DNA of 64,000 bases. Origin: Rhodothalassium salexigens DSM 2132 (lineage in GTDB: Bacteria > Pseudomonadota > Alphaproteobacteria > Sphingomonadales > Rhodothalassiaceae). Shown piece by piece: positions 56,374-64,000 of the stretch. The position numbers and the translations under genes were made by a program. The DNA is taken from assembly GCF_004341375.1 (NCBI RefSeq), contig NZ_SLXO01000002.1:425661-489660 (forward strand). Direction: 5' to 3'. How positions within the stretch are numbered: the stretch's first letter is position 1; every line of letters starts with the position of its first letter. The notes beneath the pieces are model-generated. The model searched no databases and was not told the origin of the DNA. It saw only the letters and a list, made by a program, of their open reading frames with translations.

Positions 56374-57660
56374 ATGTCGTTGGCCTATTTCTGGATCTTC
56401 GTGTTTCTGTTGTGCGCCGGTATGCCGGTGGTGTTCGCGCTGCTGGTCGGGCCGGGGCTGAGCCTGGCGCTCGATGGCCAGGGAGCGTTCCACCGCGCAC
56501 TGTTGTCGCGGCTCTACAACGGGCTCGACAGCTTCCCGCTGATGGCGGTGCCGTTCTTCATTCTGGCCGGCGAAGTGATGAACGCCAGCGGCGTCACCCG
56601 CACGCTGGTGGACCTGAGCCGCACACTGATCGGCCATGTGCGCGGCGGGCTGGCGCAGATGAACGTGCTGTCCTCGATCCTGTTCGCCGGCCTGTCGGGG
56701 TCGGCGGTGGCCGACACCTCGGCGCTGGGCAAGATGTTCGTGCCGGCCATGGTCCAGGCGGGGTACAGCGCGCGCTTCGCCGCCGCGGTGACCGCCGCAT
56801 CGTCGGTGATCGGGCCGATCATCCCGCCCTCGGGCATCATGATCCTCTACGCGTTCGTCATGAACGTGTCGGTGGCCGGGTTGTTCGCCGCCGGCATCGT
56901 ACCGGGGCTGCTGATCACGCTCGCCCTGTTCGCCGTGGTAGCCGGGCTGGCGCGCCGGCGCGGCTTCGCCCGCGATGCGGCGCCGGCCGGCTGGCCCGCC
57001 CGCGCCCGTGCCGTGCGCCGGAGCCTGCCGGCGCTGCTGACCCCGGTGATTCTGCTGGGCGGAATCCTCGGCGGCGTGATGACCCCGACCGAGGCCGCCG
57101 CCGTCGCCGCCGCCTATGCGCTGGCCCTGGGGCTGATCGTCCGGCGCAGCCTCAAGCCCGGCGATCTGGCGCGCGTGTTCACCACCGCCGCGGTGCAATC
57201 GGGGGTGATTCTGCTATTGGTCGGCGCGGCGGTCAGCTTTGCCTGGATGGTCAGCGTCTCGGGCCTGGCCACCGACGTGACGACCGCGATCCGTGCCAGC
57301 ACCGACAATGTGCTGCTGCTGCTTCTGTTGGTGAACCTGTTCCTGCTGCTGGTGGGCATGGTGCTCGACGCCGGCCCGGCCATCCTGATCCTGGGTCCCG
57401 TGCTCGGCCCGGTCTTCACCGAGTTGGGCGTCGATCCGCTGCATTTCGCCGTCGTCATGTGCGTCAACGTGACCATCGGCCTGGCGACCCCGCCCATGGG
57501 GCTGGTGCTGTTCGTCGCCGCGTCGGTGTCGGGCGAGCGGGTCGAGGCGTTGGCGCGCGAATTGCTGCCGTTCCTGGCCGCCGAGATCGCGGTCATCGCG
57601 CTGGTCACCTTCGTGCCGGCGCTGTCCTTGACCCTGCCGCGCCTGCTCGGCTTTGCTTGA
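56374..57660 (+). CDS. dctM: TRAP transporter large permease subunit (DctM type)
   Basis: This 428-residue integral membrane subunit has about 12 helices. Typical segments are PLMAVPFFILAGEVMNASG, GLSGSAVADTSALG, and PPSGIMILYAFV. It performs sodium-coupled uptake of the substrate delivered by DctP. The length is standard. Confidence 0.93.
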   Translation: MSLAYFWIFVFLLCAGMPVVFALLVGPGLSLALDGQGAFHRALLSRLYNGLDSFPLMAVPFFILAGEVMNASGVTRTLVDLSRTLIGHVRGGLAQMNVLSSILFAGLSGSAVADTSALGKMFVPAMVQAGYSARFAAAVTAASSVIGPIIPPSGIMILYAFVMNVSVAGLFAAGIVPGLLITLALFAVVAGLARRRGFARDAAPAGWPARARAVRRSLPALLTPVILLGGILGGVMTPTEAAAVAAAYALALGLIVRRSLKPGDLARVFTTAAVQSGVILLLVGAAVSFAWMVSVSGLATDVTTAIRASTDNVLLLLLLVNLFLLLVGMVLDAGPAILILGPVLGPVFTELGVDPLHFAVVMCVNVTIGLATPPMGLVLFVAASVSGERVEALARELLPFLAAEIAVIALVTFVPALSLTLPRLLGFA

Positions 57661-57691
57661 CCGACCCCATAGCCCCGCCGCCGGAGCCCCG

Positions 57692-58786
57692 ATGCGCCGC
57701 AACGCCCTGCTCAACCTGATCTTCGCCGCGATCGCCGCCGTCTGCGCCATGGGCGTGTGGATGGCCCAGGCCCAGAGTGCCGCGCACACCTTGCGCATCG
57801 GCTTCCTGGCCTCGCCCGACGACGAGGACTATGACGGCGCGCTGGTATTCAAGCACTATGTGGAACGGAAGAGCGCCGGCCGGATCGCCGTAGAGATCTT
57901 CCCCTCGGGCCAGTTTTGCGGCAATGGCCGCGAGTGCATCGAGGGCCTGCAGACCGGCACACTGGACATTCACATGACCACCGTCGGCGGCCTGGGACTG
58001 TTGTTCGGCCCGGCTCAGGTGCTCGACCTGCCCTATGCCTTCGCCGACGATGGCGTCGCACAGTGCGTGTTCGACGGCCCGTTGATCGACCAACTGCGCG
58101 ACGCGGTGCTGGACGCCGGCCTGGGCATGCGATTGATGGCCGCATCGAACACCGGCGGCTGGCGCAACTTCGCCACCCGCGCAACCCCGGTGCGCCACCC
58201 CGACGATCTCGAGGGCCTGAAGATCCGCACCACGCCCGCACCGCTCCAGCAAGAGTTGGTCCGCCGTTTGGGCGCCCGACCGACGCCGGTCACCTGGTCG
58301 GAGCTTTACACGGCGCTGGCCACAGGGGTGGTGGACGGCACCAAGAACGGTGTGCAGGACCTGGTGGGCATGCGCTTTCACGAGCACCTCAAGCACATCG
58401 CGCTCGACCGGCACAGCTATATGGGGGCGCTGTGGTGGGTCTCGGAACAACGCTGGCAGATGCTGCCCGAGCCGGTGCGGCGGATCGTCCATGACGGCTT
58501 CCAGCAACTCGAACTGGTGACCCGCGCGCTGCCGATCCGCGCCGAGGTGGACGCCTATCGCGCCTTCGAGGCGGCCGGCGGCACCGTGCACGAGTTGAGT
58601 CCCGAGGCCCGTGCCGCCTTTCGCGCCCGCGCCGCCGGTATGCGCACCTGGTTTGCCGAGCGATACGACCCGATTTGGCTGGCGCGCCTGGACCGCGCTA
58701 TCGCCGCGTGCGAGGCCGGACGCCAAGCCGATTTCGACGCCGTCGCCGGCGCCCCGAACCGCGACCCGACACCGCCGCGCGATTAA
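57692..58786 (+). CDS. dctP: TRAP transporter substrate-binding protein (DctP type)
   Basis: This 364-residue periplasmic protein has a signal peptide (about 1-28, ending AQSAAH). The DctP fold is visible: FKHYVERKSAGRIAVEIFPSGQ, the carboxylate-binding Arg region GLKIRTTPAP (about 180), and TWSELYTALATGVVDGTKN. A GNGREC motif adds a Cys pair. The substrate is probably an organic or sugar acid. The family shows this, the sequence alone does not. GGAG lies just before the ATG. Confidence 0.9.
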   Translation: MRRNALLNLIFAAIAAVCAMGVWMAQAQSAAHTLRIGFLASPDDEDYDGALVFKHYVERKSAGRIAVEIFPSGQFCGNGRECIEGLQTGTLDIHMTTVGGLGLLFGPAQVLDLPYAFADDGVAQCVFDGPLIDQLRDAVLDAGLGMRLMAASNTGGWRNFATRATPVRHPDDLEGLKIRTTPAPLQQELVRRLGARPTPVTWSELYTALATGVVDGTKNGVQDLVGMRFHEHLKHIALDRHSYMGALWWVSEQRWQMLPEPVRRIVHDGFQQLELVTRALPIRAEVDAYRAFEAAGGTVHELSPEARAAFRARAAGMRTWFAERYDPIWLARLDRAIAACEAGRQADFDAVAGAPNRDPTPPRD

Positions 58787-58913
58787 CCGATCTTTCAGCC
58801 GCCGACGCTAGTCTGCTGCGCAGTGGTAGCGACGATTGAGTAGTGTAACAGCGTGGTTTTTGGCGGGTCGTCACACGGTCACTCGACCGTGGTGCCGGAT
58901 GGGATTGGTTTTG

Positions 58914-60371
58914 ATGGACACGATCGTCCCGGCTCTCGCCGGGGCGGTCGTGCTGCCGCGGGCAGCCCCAGCCGGTTTGATCGATACCCACGCCGTCCGG
59001 CGCGGAAAGGCGATTGCGGTGGGACTGGTTGACTGGCTGATATGGCTTGGCGGCGCCGTCGCAGCGGGCAGTTTGGGAGCGCTGTGGCACGTCCGGGCCG
59101 GGCTGCGCGGTGATCGTCGCCTCGCCCGCCGCGAAAGCGCCGACGCCGAAGCCGCGCTGGCCGATCTGGCGCACCGGACCCGCAGCCGCGACGATCTGCT
59201 GGCGATGGTGGCGCACGATCTGCGCACCCCGCTCAACGGCATCATGGGCATGGCCGAAATGCTCGGCCGCACGCCGCTGTCGGCCGACCAGCAGCGCTAT
59301 CTGGCAACCCTGACCGCCGCCGGCCAAAGTCTGGCCCGGCAACTGAACGACCTGCATGTGGAGACGCTGGTCGCGACGGACCGGTTCTCGATCAAACCGC
59401 AGCGGTTTTCGCCGCGCGTCTTGCTGGAACGTCAAAAGGACCTGTGGCGCCTGCGCGCCCTTGAGGGCCGGGTGCGGCTGCATCTGGCGGGCCTCGACGA
59501 CCTGCCCGAGGCGTTGGAAGCCGACGCGCAGCGGATCCAGCAAATCCTCGGCAACCTTCTGGGCAATGCCATCCGCTACGCGCCGGGTAGCGACGTCACC
59601 TTGAGCGCGTCCTGCGTCCCCGCCGATGCCCCAAATGCCGCACCGGACACCGATGGCGCCGGCGATAGCGACACGGTCGACCTGACGCTGAGCGTGACCG
59701 ACACCGGCCCCGGGCTGTCCGCCGAAGATCAGGCGCAGGTCTTCGACGCCTACACCCGAGCGAGCCAGACCGGCGAGGGTACCGGGCTCGGCCTGCATAT
59801 CTGCCAGCAACTGGCCAGCCATATGGACGGCACGATCGGCGTCGACAGCACGCCCGGCCAAGGCGCGCGGTTCTGGGTACGGGTCCCGGCACGGCGCGTC
59901 GCATCGGCCGCCGACGCCGCCGATCTCGACACCGGGTCCGAACCGGCACCGCCGTGCGCCGCGCTGACCAGCCCGACCGCGGTCGACGCCCTGCCGCTCA
60001 AGGGCCGGATTCTGGTGGCCGAGGACAATATGCTCAACCAGCGTATGATCGCCGCTCTTCTGGACCAGGCCGGCTGGCGCTACACCGTGGTCGACGATGG
60101 TGCGGGGGCGGTGGAAGCCGCCCGCCGCCATTCGTTCGACCTGATTCTGATGGACGAGCGTATGCCGGGCCTGAGCGGCAGCGAGGCGGCGCGCGCCATT
60201 CGTGCCCTGCCCGGCGCGGCGGGCCGGGTGCCGATCCTGGCCATCACCGCCGACAAGACACACGCCGCCCAGATCGATCGCGACCCGTCCGGGGTCGACG
60301 GCATGTTGGTGAAGCCGCTGCACCTGGAGACGATTCTTCACGAGATCGAACGCCTGACCGGACGCTCGTAA
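58914..60371 (+). CDS. Hybrid sensor histidine kinase with C-terminal receiver
   Basis: This 485-residue protein has one clear membrane helix (about 37-60), then HisKA with H101 in VAHDLRTPLNGI. The HATPase domain has LGNLLGNAIRYAP (N box), DTGPGLS and GTGLGLHI. A C-terminal receiver has VAEDNMLNQ and the acceptor Asp in LMDERMPG. There is no periplasmic sensor or output domain, so it must relay to a phosphotransfer protein. The start is uncertain: ATG 58899 or TTG 58836 are alternatives. It follows the TRAP genes by about 130 nt on the same strand and may sense the same solute. Confidence 0.88.
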   Translation: MDTIVPALAGAVVLPRAAPAGLIDTHAVRRGKAIAVGLVDWLIWLGGAVAAGSLGALWHVRAGLRGDRRLARRESADAEAALADLAHRTRSRDDLLAMVAHDLRTPLNGIMGMAEMLGRTPLSADQQRYLATLTAAGQSLARQLNDLHVETLVATDRFSIKPQRFSPRVLLERQKDLWRLRALEGRVRLHLAGLDDLPEALEADAQRIQQILGNLLGNAIRYAPGSDVTLSASCVPADAPNAAPDTDGAGDSDTVDLTLSVTDTGPGLSAEDQAQVFDAYTRASQTGEGTGLGLHICQQLASHMDGTIGVDSTPGQGARFWVRVPARRVASAADAADLDTGSEPAPPCAALTSPTAVDALPLKGRILVAEDNMLNQRMIAALLDQAGWRYTVVDDGAGAVEAARRHSFDLILMDERMPGLSGSEAARAIRALPGAAGRVPILAITADKTHAAQIDRDPSGVDGMLVKPLHLETILHEIERLTGRS

Positions 60372-60612
60372 CGCCCCACGCTCGCAACCCAGACCTTCAG
60401 TCGCCGCCCCCTATGCTCGCCCTAGGCTGGACAATCTTTCGTCCCTCTTGCCGCAACGCATCATTGCGCACCGGTTTTCGCCGGACGGCCCTTGCATTGG
60501 GCGGCGCCCTGGGGCAGTGCTCAGGGCGCACGCGGCCCGGCCGCCCGATCGTTTCACGGAGGCATCAGGTGCAGTTCTGCAAACCATCCCAGCCCCAAAG
60601 ACTGGTGCGCCC

Positions 60613-61425
60613 ATGAGCCGCGGTGCCTATGTCACGCTGGTGACCAATGCCGAGTATGGGCGCGGTGCGCTGGCGCTGGCCCGCTCGCTGAAGATGGTCG
60701 GCACCGCCTTTCCGCTGGTGGTTCTGGCCACCGAGCGCGCCGGCGCCCTCGACGCCCTGGCGGCCGAAGGCGCGCGCATCGTGCCGGTGGAACAACCCGC
60801 GCTGTCAGACGATTTCCGCAGCCGCCACACCCGCGAAAAGCAACACGCCGCCCAACCGTTCCTCAAGGGCTCGAAACCCAAGTTCCACGATCCGCTGGAC
60901 AATTTCTGCAAGCTGCGGCTGTGGCAACTGGACGGCTATGACCGGGTGGTGTTCCTCGACGCCGACACGCTGGTGGTCAAGCCGATCGACAAGCTGATGG
61001 GCTATCCCGAGTTTTCCGCCGCGCCCAATGTCTATGAAAGCCTGACCGACTTTCACCGCATGAATTCGGGCGTCTTCGTGGCCCGGCCCGACCGCGACAC
61101 CTATGCCGCCATGCTGCGCCACCTGGACCGGCCGGATCACTTCTGGCCGCGCACCGACCAGACCTTTCTGCAGGATTTCTTCCCCGACTGGTACGGCCTG
61201 CCCTGGTGCTTCAACACCCTGCAATACATCTTCTTCAATCTGCCCCATCTGTGGGACTGGCGGCAGATCCGGCTGGTTCATTACCAGTATGAAAAGCCCT
61301 GGCAGGCGGACCACCCCAAGCGCGACAAGCTGCAACCGCTGATCGACCTGTGGCACCAGGTCAACGACCACGGCACCCTGCCCGAGCGGGTCGACACGCC
61401 GTTCGCCGAGCCCGCCGAGGCGTGA
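60613..61425 (+). CDS. Glycosyltransferase family 8 (glycogenin-like)
   Basis: This 270-residue retaining glycosyltransferase has the N-terminal AYVTLVTNAEYGRGALALA and the metal-binding DxD at D116-D118 in FLDADTLV. Further motifs are NSGVFVARP, DQTFLQDFF, and the late His in HYQYEKPW. It transfers a hexose from a nucleotide sugar. The acceptor is unknown. There is no signal or membrane segment. The ATG is chosen because the family similarity begins there. It lies 4 nt before the epimerase gene. Confidence 0.88.
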   Translation: MSRGAYVTLVTNAEYGRGALALARSLKMVGTAFPLVVLATERAGALDALAAEGARIVPVEQPALSDDFRSRHTREKQHAAQPFLKGSKPKFHDPLDNFCKLRLWQLDGYDRVVFLDADTLVVKPIDKLMGYPEFSAAPNVYESLTDFHRMNSGVFVARPDRDTYAAMLRHLDRPDHFWPRTDQTFLQDFFPDWYGLPWCFNTLQYIFFNLPHLWDWRQIRLVHYQYEKPWQADHPKRDKLQPLIDLWHQVNDHGTLPERVDTPFAEPAEA

Positions 61426-61429
61426 GCCG

Positions 61430-62419
61430 ATGACCGTCGCCGCCCCACCGCTGCGGCCCGGCGACACCCTGGCGCTGACCGGAGCGACCGGCATCGTCGG
61501 CCGGTTCGTCGAGGCGATGGCGGCGGCTGAGGGCTGGCGGGTGCGCGCGCTCGCCCGGCCGGCCAGCGACCGCACCGGCTTCGCCGGCCCGGTCCACTGG
61601 ATCGAGGGCTCGTTCGACGACCCCGCCGCCCAAGCCGCGCTGATCGACGGCGCGCAGGCGCTGGTGCACGCCGGTTTCGCCCATCTGCCCGGGCGCTATC
61701 GCGGCGGCGAGGGCGACGACCCGTTGGGCTTCATCGACACCAATCTGGGCGCGTCGCTGGCGCTTCTGGAACGCGCCCGGGCCGCCGGGGTGGCACGCGC
61801 GGTGGTGCTGTCGAGCCGGGCGGTAATCGCCCGGCGCGTGCCCGGCCGGTCCGCCGGCGGCACCGTGGACGAAGACCATCCGACCAACCCCGACACCCGC
61901 TATGGCGCCGTCAAGGCGGCCCTCGAAGCGTTCGTCCAGGCGTGGGGTCAGGGCGCGGCGGGGAAGCCTTGGTGCGTGGCCGGCCTGCGGGCTACCGGCG
62001 TCTACGGCCTGGTCCACCCGGCCCGGCGCACCAAGTGGCGCGACGGCATCGCCGCCATCGCCCAGGGCCAGCCATGGCCGCTGGTGCGCGGCGGCACCGA
62101 GGTGCACGGCGCCGACCTGGGCGAGGCGGTGCGGCTGTTGTTGAGCGCGCCGGCGGCGCAGGTGGCCGGCCGGGTGTTCAACCTGAGCGACCTTTATGTG
62201 ACCAGCCGCGACGTGGCGCGGATCGTCCAGCGCCTGACCGGGGCCGCCGGACCGCTGCCGGATACCCCTGCGACGCTGCCCCAGGTGGTCTTGGCCACCG
62301 ACCGGATCGAGGCGCTTGGCCTGCGCTTGGGCGGCTGGCCGCGGCTCGAAGCGACCGTGACGCAGATTCTGGACAGCCTGGGGACATCAGACCACACTCG
62401 ACCCAACGGGACGCCCTGA
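61430..62419 (+). CDS. NAD-dependent epimerase/dehydratase (extended SDR)
   Basis: This 329-residue extended short-chain dehydrogenase has the nucleotide motif GATGIVG (18-24), SSRAVIAR with the catalytic Ser, and YGAVK (Y-x3-K, about 157). It probably modifies a nucleotide sugar or a similar hydroxyl compound. The close spacing to the GT8 gene suggests both act on one glycan. Confidence 0.85.
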   Translation: MTVAAPPLRPGDTLALTGATGIVGRFVEAMAAAEGWRVRALARPASDRTGFAGPVHWIEGSFDDPAAQAALIDGAQALVHAGFAHLPGRYRGGEGDDPLGFIDTNLGASLALLERARAAGVARAVVLSSRAVIARRVPGRSAGGTVDEDHPTNPDTRYGAVKAALEAFVQAWGQGAAGKPWCVAGLRATGVYGLVHPARRTKWRDGIAAIAQGQPWPLVRGGTEVHGADLGEAVRLLLSAPAAQVAGRVFNLSDLYVTSRDVARIVQRLTGAAGPLPDTPATLPQVVLATDRIEALGLRLGGWPRLEATVTQILDSLGTSDHTRPNGTP

Positions 62420-62459
62420 CCGGTACCGCCGCGTTTGTGCATGCGCAAAGAGGAGAGCG

Positions 62460-62909
62460 ATGGACCCCAACGCCGTGATCGACGCCCTGAACATGCAACC
62501 CCACCCCGAAGGCGGCTGGTTTGCCGAACACTGGCGCGAGGCGCCGCCGCAGGAGACCGAGACCGACCCGCGCGGGCTCGGGTCGGCGATCTATTATCTG
62601 CTGGAACGGGGCCAGCGCAGCCATTGGCATCGCCTGGACACCACCGAGATCTGGCACTTCTACGCCGGCGCCCCGCTCCGCCTCGGGATCAGCCCGGATG
62701 ACCGGACGCCGCCGGCCTGGCACCGGCTGGGCCCCGACGTGGTGGCCGGCGAGCGCCCGCAGATCGTCGTGCCCGCCGGGCGTTGGCAAAGCGCCGAGGC
62801 TCTCGATGGGTGGGTGCTGGTGGGCTGCAGTCTGACGCCGGCGTTCCAGTTCGACGGGTTCGAACTGGCGTCGCCCCACTGGTGCCCGGGCGGCGACCGG
62901 GGCGCCTGA
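62460..62909 (+). CDS. DUF985 cupin-like protein
   Basis: This 149-residue beta-barrel protein of the DUF985 cupin family has MQPHPEGGWFAEHWRE, SHWHRLDTTEIWHFYAG (the metal/ligand cupin motif) and VGCSLTPAFQFDGFEL. Family members are small and of unproven function, possibly epimerase-like or sugar-binding. It lies 40 nt after the epimerase and may end the same operon. Confidence 0.9.
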   Translation: MDPNAVIDALNMQPHPEGGWFAEHWREAPPQETETDPRGLGSAIYYLLERGQRSHWHRLDTTEIWHFYAGAPLRLGISPDDRTPPAWHRLGPDVVAGERPQIVVPAGRWQSAEALDGWVLVGCSLTPAFQFDGFELASPHWCPGGDRGA

Positions 62910-63081
62910 CCGGAACCGAAACGCCCGCGGTGCGGGACCGGGACGACGGCCGACCGGATCGGCCTTGTCCGCAGCCGGAGACGCACGCCGGCCGCCGGCA
63001 TCGCGCCGGGCCGGCGACCACGGGCGGTGGACACGGGCGGCGAACACGCTGGGCCGGATGTCGTCCCCGGCTTTAACGCAC

Positions 63082-63116
63082 CGAAGCCCGCCGCACGGGT
63101 CGCGCGACGGGCTTCG
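63082..63116 (-). terminator. Hairpin downstream of the phasin gene
   Basis: CGAAGCCCG (63082-63090) pairs perfectly with CGGGCTTCG (63108-63116). It lies about 55 nt past the phasin stop on the minus strand. The T-run is weak, so terminator function is likely but not certain. Confidence 0.6.
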
Positions 63117-63169
63117 ATGATCGGACCGCTACCGGCCCCGCAGGACCGGGGGCAATCGGCAGACCGGCC

Positions 63170-63604
63170 TTACTTCTTGGCTGCGGTGGTCGCCGACTTC
63201 ATTTCCTCGACACCCTCGGTGAAGCGCTTTTGCAGCACCGCAAAGGCATCCTGGTTGGTCTTGGTGGTGATCTCGGCGATCTCGCGGCTGTTCTCGAACG
63301 CGTTCCGGAAGGCGTTCTGGGCCAGTTCCGCCTGCTTCGAGGCATTGGCCTCGGGCGTCTTGCCGGAGAACAGATCACCGGTCATGTTGGAATATTCGTT
63401 CATGGCTTCCTTCATCAGGGCCACCTGCCGCTCCATGGCGGTCTTATAGCCTTCGAAAGCCACGCGCTGCGCTTCGACCAGCGCTTCCACGTTCTTGCGC
63501 TGAGCTTCGATCATCTTGTCCATGTCCATGGTGGTCTTGAACATGTCGCTGAAGAAATCGGTCGCGGCCGTGGTGCCGCCGTTGGTCGACTTGGTCGTGC
63601 TCAT
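63170..63604 (-). CDS. Phasin family protein (PHB granule-associated)
   Basis: This 144-residue, all-helical, Cys-free amphipathic protein shows IEAQRKNVEALVEAQRVAFEG, MERQVALMKEAM, and NAFENSREIAEIT, matching phasin family signatures. Phasins coat polyhydroxybutyrate granules in the cytoplasm. AGGAGA upstream marks the ATG. Two GCACAA-type dyads lie 150-200 bp upstream. The thiolase-like gene at 7 kb is dead, so PHB precursor synthesis must be encoded elsewhere. Confidence 0.9.
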   Translation of the reverse strand: MSTTKSTNGGTTAATDFFSDMFKTTMDMDKMIEAQRKNVEALVEAQRVAFEGYKTAMERQVALMKEAMNEYSNMTGDLFSGKTPEANASKQAELAQNAFRNAFENSREIAEITTKTNQDAFAVLQKRFTEGVEEMKSATTAAKK

Positions 63605-63751
63605 CGTCCGTCTCCTTGCGGTCTGGTTGACCCGAAAGGGCCGTGGCGCCGCCGCGCCCGGTGATTTTCGGTTCGGTTTCATCCGGTCTTTGGGGGCAGC
63701 TTTTTCATGCCCCGACGGCGCCGGCCCACCGCGCTCTCATGAGCCTAATAT

Positions 63752-63766
63752 GTTGCGCCGCACAAC
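63752..63766. promoter_or_regulatory. Operator-like dyad near the phasin promoter (1)
   Basis: GTTGCGC-C-GCACAAC is a 15-bp inverted repeat with one mismatch. Its half-site matches the perfect dyad 16 bp further upstream. It could bind the PHB regulator PhaR, which in alphaproteobacteria uses TGC-rich dyads, but the exact motif was not verified. Confidence 0.45.
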
Positions 63767-63781
63767 CGCTGTCAAGACGCG

Positions 63782-63800
63782 TTTTGTGCAGCGCACAAAA
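63782..63800. promoter_or_regulatory. Operator-like dyad near the phasin promoter (2)
   Basis: TTTTGTGC-AGC-GCACAAAA is a perfect 19-bp inverted repeat. Centre-to-centre distance to dyad 1 is about 32 bp, three helical turns, consistent with two bound dimers on one face. Confidence 0.5.
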
Positions 63801-63904
63801 AGGCTCGGATCAGCGGCCCTTGCCCAGTCCTGCCGCGGCGGCCGGGCGCCGGCGGCGGCGCCGTCCGAGCCTCGACCGTCGCCCCGATGCGCGGGCGAAA
63901 AAGG

Positions 63905-64000
63905 CTAGGCCGTAGACTCATAATTTCGCAGCCATATCCGCGTTGAAGCGAGTTTCACGGCGGCGAGGAAGTTCTCGGGTTTCTTGTCATAGCGCGTGGC
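63905..64000 (-). mobile_element. 3' end of an IS5-family transposase (cut by the window edge)
   Basis: On the minus strand the last 31 codons read ATRYDKKPENFLAAVKLAST and RIWLRNYESTA before TAG. The TRYDK-x-NFLAA-x-WL pattern is the usual C-terminus of IS5/IS427-group DDE transposases. The TAG sits close to the probable right inverted repeat (around 63890-63930, with GTAGACTCATAA). The rest of the element lies beyond 64000. The target duplication cannot be checked. Confidence 0.8.

Overview
This 64 kb window is GC-rich chromosomal DNA of an alphaproteobacterium, probably Rhodospirillales-like. The clues are SuhB, a bifunctional chorismate mutase/prephenate dehydratase, a petABC (cytochrome bc1) operon, an Fnr-type regulator with four iron-sulfur cysteines, long IorA/IorB proteins, a sulfolipid gene (sqdB), a phasin, TRAP transport, and soluble PAS chemoreceptors of a type I associate with magnetospirilla. 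The placement comes from reading protein motifs only; no database search was possible. I find about 50 protein genes, one decayed gene and one partial transposase. There is no rRNA, tRNA or CRISPR array that I could recognise. The high GC content creates many long antisense shadow ORFs, which are left out.

Layout: 0-11 kb holds suhB, a phenylalanine-leader attenuator in front of pheA, a MaoC-like hydratase, two small exported proteins, a PPK2 kinase, a TPR protein, a DUF4168 protein, a thiolase remnant, a nucleotide-sugar dehydrogenase, a DUF442 protein and a zinc alcohol dehydrogenase. 11-24.6 kb holds a Wzi-like outer-membrane protein, a cyclase-iorA-iorB operon, a membrane protein, an autotransporter-type barrel, an Fnr regulator and a divergent PEP carboxylase. 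24.9-30 kb is a tandem array of three 490-residue PAS-MCP genes. 30-39 kb, all on the minus strand, holds an RND pump and adaptor, a LytS/LytTR two-component pair, then sqdB-cysH. 39-46.7 kb (minus) holds a small exported protein, a phosphotransferase/ATPase fusion, a ThDP enzyme, an S9 peptidase lipoprotein, hemF and trmL. 47-53.5 kb (plus) holds petABC, mtnP-apt and a GH31 glycosidase. 53.5-55.6 kb holds two divergent PEP-CTERM-type surface proteins. 55.8-63 kb (plus) holds a TRAP transporter, a hybrid sensor kinase, a GT8 glycosyltransferase, an epimerase and a DUF985 cupin. A phasin and the 3' end of an IS5-type transposase close the window.

The most interesting signals are regulatory. 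(1) Between the two divergent PEP-CTERM-type genes I see a sigma-54 -24/-12 element facing each gene. Between these lie three dyads of the form TGTCA-N7-TGACA, as expected for a shared enhancer-binding protein. (2) pheA is preceded by a Phe-rich leader peptide, a terminator, and mutually exclusive pairings that together make a textbook transcription attenuator. (3) The three tandem chemoreceptors have identical length and share tracts that are identical even at synonymous sites, which suggests gene conversion. (4) cysH lies 4 nt downstream of sqdB, linking sulfite production to sulfolipid head-group synthesis.
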